From Thermomonas fusca DSM 15424 (GTDB lineage: Bacteria; Pseudomonadota; Gammaproteobacteria; Xanthomonadales; Xanthomonadaceae): DNA of 64,000 nt. Under the pieces are notes generated by a model. It saw only the letters and a list, made by a program, of their open reading frames with translations, was not told the DNA's origin and did not search any database. Numbering within the stretch: the first letter of the stretch is position 1; every line of letters starts with the position of its first letter. The stretch is from positions 122,881 to 186,880 of the forward strand of contig NZ_KE384101.1 of the NCBI RefSeq assembly GCF_000423885.1, read 5' to 3'. Below, in pieces: positions 57,750-64,000 of this stretch. The position numbers and the translations under genes were made by a program.

Positions 57750-58633
57750 CCGGTTTCACCACGGCCGAGGGCTGGAGCGCCTGGCCAGCGCCAGCCAAGC
57801 TCAACCTGTTCCTGCACATCACCGGCCGGCGCGCCGACGGCTACCACCAGCTGCAGACCGTGTTCCGGCTGCTGGACTGGGGCGATACGGTTCACCTGCG
57901 CCCACGCGCCGACGGCGTGATCGCCCGCATCGGTGGGGGCGCCAGCGGCGTCGCGGAGGTGGACGACCTGATGGTGCGTGCCGCCATTCTGCTGAAAAAT
58001 GCGTGTAAATGCCTGCAAGGTGCTGACATCGGCATTGAAAAGCGCATTCCGATGGGGGGTGGGTTCGGCGGCGGCTCGTCGGATGCGGCCAGCGTGCTGG
58101 TCGGCTTGAACTGCCTGTGGGGCCTGGGCCTGGGCGAAGCCCGACTGGCCGAACTCGGGCAGGCGCTGGGCGCGGACGTGCCGGTGTTCGTGCGCGGCCG
58201 CAACGCCTGGGCGGAAGGTATCGGCGAACGTCTGGAGCCGATCCGGTTGCCGCCGGCCTGGTACCTGCTGGCCTCGCCCGGCGTGCATGCCGCCACCGCG
58301 GCATTGTTCCAAGCCGCTGATTTGACGCGCGATGCGCCACCCGTGACAATAGCGGGCTTCCTTTCCGGAGCTGTGCTCGGCAATGCGTTCGAGCCGGTGC
58401 TGCGTTGCCGCGAACCGGCCGTCGAGGCTGTGTTCGAGGCGCTTTCGCGCGTCGGCACGCCGCGTCTGACGGGCTCGGGCAGCGGCTGTTTCGTGGAATT
58501 CGCGGATCGCGGTTCCGCCGAAACGGCGCTGGCGGCGCTGCCGGCGGGCCTGCTCTCCTCGGGCACGTCCGCCTGGCTGGCGCGCGGCGCGGAACGGTCG
58601 CCGCTGCTGGATGCAGTGGAGCAGCATCTCTAG
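57746..58633 (+). CDS. ispE: 4-diphosphocytidyl-2-C-methyl-D-erythritol kinase
   Basis: 295 residues from ATG 57746. GHMP kinase: the N-terminal AKLNLFLHITGRRADGYHQLQTVFR contains the substrate-binding motif, the ATP-binding glycine-rich loop MGGGFGGGSSDAA spans 103-115, and LTGSGSGCFVEF is the third motif. It phosphorylates CDP-ME in the MEP isoprenoid pathway. The order lolB-ispE-tRNA-Gln-prs is typical of Xanthomonads. The TAG stop (58631-58633) overlaps the first two bases of tRNA-Gln, so transcript processing removes the end of the coding message. Confidence 0.96.
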   Translation: MTGFTTAEGWSAWPAPAKLNLFLHITGRRADGYHQLQTVFRLLDWGDTVHLRPRADGVIARIGGGASGVAEVDDLMVRAAILLKNACKCLQGADIGIEKRIPMGGGFGGGSSDAASVLVGLNCLWGLGLGEARLAELGQALGADVPVFVRGRNAWAEGIGERLEPIRLPPAWYLLASPGVHAATAALFQAADLTRDAPPVTIAGFLSGAVLGNAFEPVLRCREPAVEAVFEALSRVGTPRLTGSGSGCFVEFADRGSAETALAALPAGLLSSGTSAWLARGAERSPLLDAVEQHL

Positions 58634-58707
58634 GGGCGTCGCCAAGTGGTTAAGGCACCGGGTTTTGATCCCGGCACTCGTAGGTTCGAATCCTTCCGCC
58701 CCTGCCA
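58632..58707 (+). tRNA. tRNA-Gln (anticodon TTG)
   Basis: 76 nt with encoded CCA. Acceptor stem AGGGGCG/CGCCCCT (58632-58638 and 58697-58703), discriminator G, D-arm GCC...GGC, and anticodon arm ccggg-ttTTGat-cccgg. The T-arm gtagg-ttcgaat-ccttc has a T-T mismatch at its second pair (58681 with 58695). The 5' end lies inside the ispE stop codon. It lies between ispE and prs, in the same direction. The first acceptor pair is A-U. Confidence 0.95.
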
Positions 58708-58754
58708 ACCTGCGCAATCGCGCGCCCATCGCCTCCCCCAACGCGGCCACCAAA

Positions 58755-59714
58755 ATGCAAGACAACCCCAACTTGCTGGTTTTCTCGGGCAATGCCAACA
58801 AGCCGCTGGCCGACGCGGTCTGCCGCGAACTGGGCGTGCGCCCGGGCAAGGCCCTGGTCAGCCGCTTCTCCGACGGCGAAGTGCAGGTGGAGATCGAGGA
58901 AAGCGTGCGCCGGCAGGAGGTCTACGTCATCCAGCCGACCAACGCGCCGAGCGCCGAGAACTTCATGGAGCTGCTGGTGCTGATCGACGCGCTCAAGCGC
59001 GCGTCGGCGGCCAGCGTCACCGCGGTGCTGCCGTACTTCGGCTACGCCCGCCAGGATCGCCGCCCGCGCTCCTCGCGCGTGCCGATCACTGCCAAGGTGG
59101 CGGCCAAGATGTTCAGCGCGGTGAATACCGATCGCGTGCTCACGATCGACCTGCATGCCGACCAGATCCAGGGTTTCTTCGATTGCCCGGTGGACAACGT
59201 CTACGCCTCGCCGCTGCTGTTGGCCGACATCTGGCGCGTGCACGGCACCGAGGGCGTGATCGTGGTGTCGCCGGACGTCGGCGGCGTGGTGCGCGCACGC
59301 GCCATCGCCAAGCGCCTGGACGATGCCGAGCTGGCCATCATCGACAAGCGCCGCCCGCGCGCCAACGTCGCCACGGTGATGAACATCATCGGCGACGTCG
59401 AGGGCAAGACCTGCGTGCTGGTGGACGATATCGTCGACACCGCCGGTACCCTGTGCGCCGCCGCCAATGCGCTCAAGGAGCGCGGCGCCCGCAAGGTGGT
59501 CGCATACTGCGTGCATCCGGTGCTGTCCGGCGCCGCCATGGACAACCTCAACAAGTCCTCGCTCGACGAGCTGGTGGTGACCGACACCATCGCGCTGTCG
59601 CCGGCGGCGCGCGCCTGCAGCAAGATCCGCCAGCTCAGCGTGGCCGAGCTGCTGGCCGAAACCATCCGCCGGATGGCGTTTGGCGAGTCGGTCAGCTCGC
59701 TGTACGTCGACTGA
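58755..59714 (+). CDS. prs: ribose-phosphate pyrophosphokinase (PRPP synthetase)
   Basis: 319 residues from ATG 58755 (MQDNPNLLVFSGNANKPLA). The catalytic flexible loop is in PYFGYARQDRRPR and the PRPP-binding loop VLVDDIVDTAGT spans 221-232, followed by MDNLNKSSLDELVVTD. It makes PRPP for purine, pyrimidine, His, Trp and NAD synthesis. The 47-bp gap after tRNA-Gln holds no strong ribosome-binding site. The order ispE-tRNA-Gln-prs-rplY-pth-ychF is preserved in related genomes as I remember. Confidence 0.97.
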   Translation: MQDNPNLLVFSGNANKPLADAVCRELGVRPGKALVSRFSDGEVQVEIEESVRRQEVYVIQPTNAPSAENFMELLVLIDALKRASAASVTAVLPYFGYARQDRRPRSSRVPITAKVAAKMFSAVNTDRVLTIDLHADQIQGFFDCPVDNVYASPLLLADIWRVHGTEGVIVVSPDVGGVVRARAIAKRLDDAELAIIDKRRPRANVATVMNIIGDVEGKTCVLVDDIVDTAGTLCAAANALKERGARKVVAYCVHPVLSGAAMDNLNKSSLDELVVTDTIALSPAARACSKIRQLSVAELLAETIRRMAFGESVSSLYVD

Positions 59715-59751
59715 CACCCATCCGCGCCGCCGGCCCGCCGGCGATGCACCC

Positions 59752-59775
59752 CACTCACCTGGTCGCGGGTGAGTG
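59752..59775 (+). promoter_or_regulatory. hairpin in the rplY leader
   Basis: A perfect 8-bp stem cactcacc (59752-59759) and ggtgagtg (59768-59775) with an 8-nt loop, followed by ttt. It sits between the prs stop and rplY, next to two smaller GC stems (cgccggc...gccggcg near 59728-59743 and ccgcc/ggcgg near 59782-59795). It may be a partial terminator/attenuator, or a leader structure bound by L25. Confidence 0.5.
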
Positions 59776-59824
59776 TTTCCACCGCCGCGAGGCGGTTCAA
59801 TCGCAACAGAAGTGAGTCATTGCC

Positions 59825-60478
59825 ATGTCCGAACACACCATCAAGGCTACCGGCCGCAACGTCGAAGGTAAGGGTGCGAGCCGCCGCCTGCGTCGTGCCG
59901 CCCAGCTGCCGGCCATCGTTTACGGCGGCAGCGCCGCCCCGCAGGCCATCCAGATCGAGCATGAAGCGATCTGGCTGGCCAGCCACCACGAGTGGTTCTA
60001 CTCGTCGATCCTGAACCTGGACGTCGACGGCAAGGTCGAGCAGGTGCTCCTGCGCGACATGCAGCGCCATCCGTACAAGCAGCTGATCATGCACCTGGAC
60101 TTCCAGCGCGTGGACGCCAGCCAGACCCTGCGCACCAAGGTGCAGCTGCGTTTCCTGGACCAGGAGAAGTCCGTTGCCGGCAAGACCAGCGGCGTGGTCG
60201 TCATGCACGAGCTGACCGAAGTCGAAGTCAGCTGCCTGCCGAAGGACCTGCCGGAAGCGATCGACGTCGATCTGTCCGCGCTGGAGATCGGCCAGGTGGT
60301 CCATCTGTCCGACCTGAAGCTGCCGGCCGGCGTGGAAATCCCGGCGCTGAAGCTGGGCAAGGAACACGACGTCGCCGTCGTGGTCGCCAAGCACGGCAAG
60401 GAAGAGGCGGAAGAAATCGCTGCGCCGGAAACCGCCGAAGTGCCGGCGACCAAGGCCGCCAAGAAGGACGACAAGTAA
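59825..60478 (+). CDS. rplY: 50S ribosomal protein bL25 (Ctc form)
   Basis: 217 residues: the long Ctc-type bL25. The N-terminal 5S rRNA-binding domain (about 1-95) has GKGASRRLRRAAQLPAIVYGG and LLRDMQRHPYKQLIMHLDFQRVD. The C-terminal TL5 beta domain (about 100-190) contains GKTSGVVVMHELTEVEVSCLPKDLP. A low-complexity Glu/Ala/Lys tail ends KKDDK. E. coli L25 has only the first domain (94 residues). It binds 5S rRNA in the central protuberance. A leader with several hairpins precedes it. Confidence 0.96.
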   Translation: MSEHTIKATGRNVEGKGASRRLRRAAQLPAIVYGGSAAPQAIQIEHEAIWLASHHEWFYSSILNLDVDGKVEQVLLRDMQRHPYKQLIMHLDFQRVDASQTLRTKVQLRFLDQEKSVAGKTSGVVVMHELTEVEVSCLPKDLPEAIDVDLSALEIGQVVHLSDLKLPAGVEIPALKLGKEHDVAVVVAKHGKEEAEEIAAPETAEVPATKAAKKDDK

Positions 60479-60490
60479 TCCTGTCCTGCG

Positions 60491-60518
60491 CGTCGTCCCC
60501 GCGCCTGCGGGGATGACG
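60491..60518. repeat. REP-like hairpin between rplY and pth
   Basis: Arms cgtcgtccccgc (60491-60502) and gcggggatgacg (60507-60518) form a 12-bp stem with one G-T pair and a 4-nt loop. No T-run follows. The gtcgtccccgc...gcggggatgac pattern resembles dispersed intergenic repeats common in gammaproteobacteria. It could also stabilise the rplY mRNA end. Confidence 0.6.
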
Positions 60519-60540
60519 TCGCGGAAACGGAGTCGTTCCG

Positions 60541-61122
60541 ATGGCTGCTCTTCGCCTCATCGTCGGGCTGGGCAATCCCGGTGCCGAACACGCCCGAACC
60601 CGGCACAACGCCGGGTTCTGGTTTATTGACGCGCTGGCGCAGGCCGACGGCGTGCGTTTCGGGCTGGAAAGCAAGCTGTTCGGCGAGACCGCCAGGATCG
60701 TGGTGGCCGGTGAGCCGGTGTGGCTGCTGCGTCCCGCCACCTTCATGAATGCCAGCGGCAAGTCGATCACCGCGGCGCTGCGCTATTGGAAGATCGAGCC
60801 CGAGGAAATGCTGGTCGTGCACGACGAACTGGACCTGCCGCCGGGCGTGGCGCGGCTCAAGTTCGACGGCGGCCACGGCGGCCAGAACGGCCTGCGCGAC
60901 ACCATCCGCTTGCTCGGCCACGGCAAGTTCCACCGCCTGCGCATCGGCATCGGCCATCCCGGCCACAAGGACAAGGTGACGCCATGGGTGCTGGGTCGCG
61001 CCGGCGCGGCCGACGAGGCATCGATCCTGCGCGCGATCGGCAATGCCGCCGAGGTGCTGCCGCTGGCAGTGCAGGGCAATTTCATGGATGCGATGACCCA
61101 GCTGCACACGCCCGCGCCGTGA
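60541..61122 (+). CDS. pth: peptidyl-tRNA hydrolase
   Basis: 193 residues. LIVGLGNPGAEHARTRHNAGFWFID carries the catalytic histidine (H22, equivalent to E. coli H20). LRPATFMNASGKSITAAL, VVHDELDLPPGVARLKFDGGHGGQNGLRD and the basic GHGKFHRLRIGIGHP follow, all canonical. Pth recycles peptidyl-tRNAs dropped by stalled ribosomes. It follows rplY and precedes ychF; a long hairpin element fills the pth-ychF gap. Confidence 0.97.
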   Translation: MAALRLIVGLGNPGAEHARTRHNAGFWFIDALAQADGVRFGLESKLFGETARIVVAGEPVWLLRPATFMNASGKSITAALRYWKIEPEEMLVVHDELDLPPGVARLKFDGGHGGQNGLRDTIRLLGHGKFHRLRIGIGHPGHKDKVTPWVLGRAGAADEASILRAIGNAAEVLPLAVQGNFMDAMTQLHTPAP

Positions 61123-61127
61123 TTGGC

Positions 61128-61177
61128 GATTGGTGATTGTCGATTTGACCATAGCGTCGAATCGGCAATCACGAATC
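61128..61177. repeat. 22-bp-stem hairpin made of inverted heptamer repeats
   Basis: Left arm 61128-61149 and right arm 61156-61177 pair at 19 of 22 positions by Watson-Crick rules plus two G-T pairs, with one mismatch and a 6-nt loop. Starting from 61121 the left side reads as heptamers gattggc, gattggt, gattgtc, gatttga; the right side is their inverted counterpart. The element spans most of the 73-bp pth-ychF gap. Confidence 0.85.
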
Positions 61178-61195
61178 CCGAACCACGGATCCCCC

Positions 61196-62287
61196 ATGGG
61201 CATCAAATGCGGCATCGTCGGACTGCCGAACGTCGGCAAGTCCACCCTGTTCAACGCGCTGACCAAGGCCGGCATCGCCGCCGCCAACTTCCCGTTCTGC
61301 ACCATCGAGCCGAACGTGGGCGTGGTGCCGGTGCCGGATCCGCGGTTGGGCGCGCTGGCCGAAATCATCAATCCGCAGAAGGTCATACCGACCGCGGTGG
61401 AGTTCGTCGACATTGCTGGCCTGGTGGCCGGTGCCGCCAGCGGCGAGGGCCTGGGCAACAAGTTTCTGGCGCACATCCGCGAAGTCGATGCGATCACCCA
61501 CGTGGTGCGCTGCTTCGAGAACGACGACGTCATCCACGTCAACAACCGGGTCGATCCGCTTGCCGACATCGACACCATCGACACCGAACTGGCGCTGGCC
61601 GACCTCGAGTCGGTCGACAAGGCGCTGAACAAGGCCGAGCGTTCGGCCAAGACCGGCGACAAGGATGCCAAGGCGCGTGCCGACGTGCTCGGGCGGATCA
61701 GCGCCGCCCTGAACGAGGGCAGGTCGGCGCGTTCGCTGGGCCTTTCCGACGACGACAAGGCCGCAGTGCGCGACCTGTTCCTGATCACCCTCAAGCCGGT
61801 GATGTACGTGGCCAACGTGCTCGAAGACGGCTTCGAGGGCAATCCGCACCTGGACGCCGTGCGCGCGCGTGCCGCGGGCGAAGGCGCCGAAGTGGTGCCG
61901 GTGTCGGCCGCCATCGAGGAAGAGCTCAGCCAGCTCGAAGATGCCGATCGCGACGAGTTCCTGAAGGATCTCGGCCTCGAGGAGCCTGGTCTCAACCGCG
62001 TGATCCGCGCTGCCTACAAGCTGCTCGGCCTGCAGACCTACTTCACCGCGGGGGTGAAGGAAGTCCGTGCGTGGACGGTCAAGGCGGGCTCCACCGCGCC
62101 GCAGGCGGCAGCCGTGATCCATACCGACTTCGAGAAGGGCTTCATCCGCGCCGAAACCATCGGCTTTGATGACTTCATCAAATACCGCGGTGAAGCCGGC
62201 GCCCGCGACGCCGGTCGGCTGCGCCTGGAAGGCAAGGAATACCGGGTGCAGGAAGGTGACGTGCTGCACTTCCGCTTCAACGTCTGA
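61196..62287 (+). CDS. ychF: redox-regulated P-loop ATPase YchF
   Basis: 363 residues from ATG 61196. G1 GLPNVGKST at 9-17, G3 in VEFVDIAGLVAGAASGEGLGNKFLAHIR, and the G4-like motif altered so that ATP is favoured over GTP, a known trait of YchF/OLA1. A coiled-coil insertion (about 120-190, KALNKAERSAKTGDKDAKARAD) and a C-terminal TGS domain ending VQEGDVLHFRFNV complete it. YchF binds 70S ribosomes and modulates oxidative-stress responses in E. coli. It ends the prs-rplY-pth-ychF run. Confidence 0.96.
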   Translation: MGIKCGIVGLPNVGKSTLFNALTKAGIAAANFPFCTIEPNVGVVPVPDPRLGALAEIINPQKVIPTAVEFVDIAGLVAGAASGEGLGNKFLAHIREVDAITHVVRCFENDDVIHVNNRVDPLADIDTIDTELALADLESVDKALNKAERSAKTGDKDAKARADVLGRISAALNEGRSARSLGLSDDDKAAVRDLFLITLKPVMYVANVLEDGFEGNPHLDAVRARAAGEGAEVVPVSAAIEEELSQLEDADRDEFLKDLGLEEPGLNRVIRAAYKLLGLQTYFTAGVKEVRAWTVKAGSTAPQAAAVIHTDFEKGFIRAETIGFDDFIKYRGEAGARDAGRLRLEGKEYRVQEGDVLHFRFNV

Positions 62288-62359
62288 GCCTGTCGGTGGG
62301 GCGGTTCCGGTCGCCGCAGCGGGCGTTGGAACGGGATGGGGTTTTTTTGCAGAAAGCCG

Positions 62360-62388
62360 TTGACACAATCGAAAGCGACGGCCAGAAT
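62360..62388 (+). promoter_or_regulatory. promoter of the tRNA-Tyr/Gly/Thr-tuf operon
   Basis: A perfect -35 TTGACA (62360-62365), 17-nt spacer and -10 CAGAAT (62383-62388), followed by a G+C-rich discriminator aacgggctc. The discriminator type and location just before stable RNA genes fit a growth-rate-controlled, ppGpp-sensitive promoter. Confidence 0.75.
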
Positions 62389-62434
62389 AACGGGCTCTTT
62401 GAGGGGCTTGACCGTCTTTCAACGAGGAAAGAAC

Positions 62435-62520
62435 GGAGGGATACCCAAGCGGCCAACGGGGGCAGACTGTAAATCTGCTGGCTTACGCCTTCGGTGGTTC
62501 GAATCCACCTCCCTCCACCA
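62435..62520 (+). tRNA. tRNA-Tyr (anticodon GTA)
   Basis: 86 nt with encoded CCA. Acceptor ggaggga/tccctcc, anticodon arm gcaga-ctGTAaa-tctgc, a long class II variable arm and T-arm ggtgg-ttcgaat-ccacc. First of three tRNAs upstream of tuf. Confidence 0.97.
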
Positions 62521-62580
62521 GTTCCATGTGTCATCCGCTGGCCTTACCAGCCGGCGGTGCAACAAGGCAGGGCTCCCGGC

Positions 62581-62654
62581 GCGGGAGTAGTTCAATGGTA
62601 GAACTGTAGCCTTCCAAGCTACTAGCGCGGGTTCGATTCCCGTCTCCCGCTCCA
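62581..62654 (+). tRNA. tRNA-Gly (anticodon TCC)
   Basis: 74 nt with encoded CCA. Acceptor gcgggag/ctcccgc, anticodon arm gtagc-ctTCCaa-gctac, T-arm gcggg-ttcgatt-cccgt. 60 nt after tRNA-Tyr. Confidence 0.97.
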
Positions 62655-62686
62655 CCATTGCATTACAATGTCCTGCTGCAAAATCT

Positions 62687-62762
62687 GCTCACGTAGCTCA
62701 GTCGGTAGAGCACCTCCTTGGTAAGGAGGAGGTCGAAGGTTCGATTCCTTTCGTGAGCACCA
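62687..62762 (+). tRNA. tRNA-Thr (anticodon GGT)
   Basis: 76 nt with encoded CCA. Acceptor gctcacg/cgtgagc, anticodon arm cctcc-ttGGTaa-ggagg, T-arm gaagg-ttcgatt-ccttt. 52 nt before tuf. Confidence 0.97.
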
Positions 62763-62814
62763 TATTCGCAATCCCACGCCTGTTCCGGCAGGCAAATTCC
62801 AGCGAGACGCAGCC

Positions 62815-64000
62815 ATGGCAAAGGGTAAGTTCGAGCGCACCAAGCCCCACGTGAACGTGGGCACGATCGGTCACGTTGACCACGGCAAGACGACGCTGAC
62901 GGCGGCGCTGACGAAGGTGGGCGCGGAGCGTTTCGGTGGTGAGTTCAAGGGCTACGACGCGATCGACGCGGCGCCGGAAGAGAAGGCGCGCGGCATCACG
63001 ATCTCGACCGCGCACGTCGAGTACGAAAGCCCGAACCGCCACTACGCGCACGTCGACTGCCCTGGGCACGCCGACTACGTGAAGAACATGATCACCGGTG
63101 CGGCGCAGATGGACGGCGCGATCCTGGTGTGCTCGGCCGCCGACGGCCCGATGCCGCAGACCCGCGAGCACATCCTGCTGTCGCGCCAGGTGGGCGTGCC
63201 GTACATCGTCGTGTTCCTGAACAAGGCCGACATGGTGGATGACGCCGAGCTGCTGGAACTGGTCGAGATGGAAGTGCGCGAGCTGCTCTCCAAGTACGAC
63301 TTCCCGGGCGACGACACCCCGATCATCGCGGGTTCGGCCCGCCTGGCGCTGGAAGGCGACCAGAGCGAGATCGGCGTGCCGTCGATCATCAAGCTGGTGG
63401 ACGCGCTGGACAGCTGGATCCCGGAGCCGCAGCGCGACATCGACAAGCCGTTCCTGATGCCGGTGGAAGACGTGTTCTCGATCTCGGGTCGCGGCACCGT
63501 GGTGACCGGCCGCATCGAGCGCGGCGTGATCAAGGTGGGCGAGGAAATCGAGATCGTCGGTATCCGCCCGACCCAGAAGACCACGGTGACCGGCGTGGAA
63601 ATGTTCCGCAAGCTGCTGGACCAGGGTCAGGCGGGCGACAACGCGGGCCTGCTGCTGCGCGGCACCAAGCGTGACGACGTGGAGCGCGGCCAGGTGCTGT
63701 GCAAGCCGGGTTCGATCACCCCGCACACCGAGTTCGAGGCCGAGGTGTACGTGCTGTCGAAGGACGAGGGCGGCCGTCACACCCCGTTCTTCAAGGGCTA
63801 CCGCCCGCAGTTCTACTTCCGCACCACCGACATCACCGGCGCTTGCCAGCTGCCGGAAGGCACCGAGATGGTGATGCCGGGCGACAACGTGAAGATGGTG
63901 GTCACGCTGATCAACCCGGTGGCGATGGACGAAGGCCTGCGCTTCGCGATCCGCGAAGGCGGCCGCACCGTCGGCGCCGGCGTGGTGGCGAAGATCATCA
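62815..64000 (+). CDS. tuf: elongation factor Tu (last codon(s) outside window)
   Basis: 395 residues are visible from ATG 62815 (MAKGKFERTKPHVNVGTIGH). The window ends one base into the next codon, so only the last residue and stop are probably missing. G1 GHVDHGKT at 19-26, switch II DCPGHADYVKNM, NKAD, and domains 2 and 3 (SISGRGTVVTGRIERG; FFKGYRPQFYFRTTDITGA) are intact. EF-Tu carries aminoacyl-tRNA to the ribosome. The tRNA-Tyr-Gly-Thr-tuf order equals the E. coli tyrU-glyT-thrT-tufB locus without its first tRNA-Thr (thrU). The sequence is very close to Xanthomonas EF-Tu as remembered. Confidence 0.98.
   Translation, partial: MAKGKFERTKPHVNVGTIGHVDHGKTTLTAALTKVGAERFGGEFKGYDAIDAAPEEKARGITISTAHVEYESPNRHYAHVDCPGHADYVKNMITGAAQMDGAILVCSAADGPMPQTREHILLSRQVGVPYIVVFLNKADMVDDAELLELVEMEVRELLSKYDFPGDDTPIIAGSARLALEGDQSEIGVPSIIKLVDALDSWIPEPQRDIDKPFLMPVEDVFSISGRGTVVTGRIERGVIKVGEEIEIVGIRPTQKTTVTGVEMFRKLLDQGQAGDNAGLLLRGTKRDDVERGQVLCKPGSITPHTEFEAEVYVLSKDEGGRHTPFFKGYRPQFYFRTTDITGACQLPEGTEMVMPGDNVKMVVTLINPVAMDEGLRFAIREGGRTVGAGVVAKII

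Noticed and set aside
58632..58754. Prophage or integrative element at tRNA-Gln
   Set aside because: tRNA genes are common attachment sites, but here tRNA-Gln is directly followed by prs, with no integrase and no duplicated tRNA 3' end.
61121..61195. Heptamer array as a CRISPR fragment
   Set aside because: Units are 7 nt and contiguous, with no spacers of 30 nt or cas genes nearby.
62303..62348. Intrinsic terminator after ychF before the T-run at 62342-62348
   Set aside because: The only stem found is gttcc/ggaac with a 19-nt loop, and it is separated from the T-run by nine bases. Too weak to call.

Overview
The window is a 64 kb piece of a G+C-rich chromosome, densely packed with coding sequence. 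It most resembles the Xanthomonadaceae/Lysobacteraceae (Xanthomonas, Lysobacter, Luteimonas, Thermomonas type), as judged by remembered similarity of EF-Tu, RsmA, GlnRS and AhpC/OxyR and by gene order; no database search was possible. It reads as core chromosome. I see no insertion sequence, prophage, plasmid origin, CRISPR array or rRNA operon, and base composition looks uniform throughout.

Layout. 1-4.3 kb: rsmE and bioA (minus), then nudE-cysQ-mazG and a DUF962 gene (plus). 4.3-9.8 kb: a small DUF486 membrane protein, then a two-component pair whose kinase lacks any sensor or membrane part, followed by a MacA-like adaptor, an ABC ATPase and a MacB-type permease. 10-13.4 kb: dgkA, terC, lgt-thyA-folA. 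13.4-20.6 kb: the minus-strand envelope/translation operon lptD-surA-pdxA-csaA-rsmA-apaG-apaH. 20.7-22.9 kb: histone-deacetylase-like hydrolase, PduO-type cobalamin adenosyltransferase and an integral membrane protein. 22.9-30 kb: two ubiquinone-type FAD hydroxylases, rlmM, a deaminase, glnS, DUF2007 and an EamA transporter. 30-33.8 kb: the peroxide-defence operon ahpC-ahpF-VOC-oxyR, with a recognisable OxyR operator at the ahpC promoter. 33.8-37.9 kb: prmC, proline iminopeptidase, a NUDIX hydrolase, a stand-alone 5'-3' exonuclease and a nitroreductase. 37.9-42.3 kb: transhydrogenase genes pntAA and pntAB-pntB, separated by an oppositely oriented ECF sigma cassette. 42.7-46 kb: sufT and a secreted M4 metalloprotease with two C-terminal PPC domains. 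46-55.3 kb: a mixed block (single-domain asparaginase, TPR-sulfotransferase, WrbA-like, YihY, TlpA lipoprotein, acylphosphatase, PPK2 with an HTH partner, GNAT, prfA-hemA). 55.4-62.3 kb: TPR protein-lolB-ispE-tRNA-Gln-prs-rplY-pth-ychF. 62.3-64 kb: tRNA-Tyr, tRNA-Gly, tRNA-Thr and tuf, behind a strong sigma-70-like promoter.

Many genes are joined by ATGA or TGATG overlaps, implying translational coupling. Noteworthy items are the truncated histidine kinase, the adaptor with a Spy-like helical insertion, the split transhydrogenase locus, csaA inside the lptD operon with a 15-bp tandem repeat at its junction, the VOC gene coupled to oxyR, and several long intergenic hairpins. Nothing here is convincingly a wholly undescribed system; these are variations on known systems.
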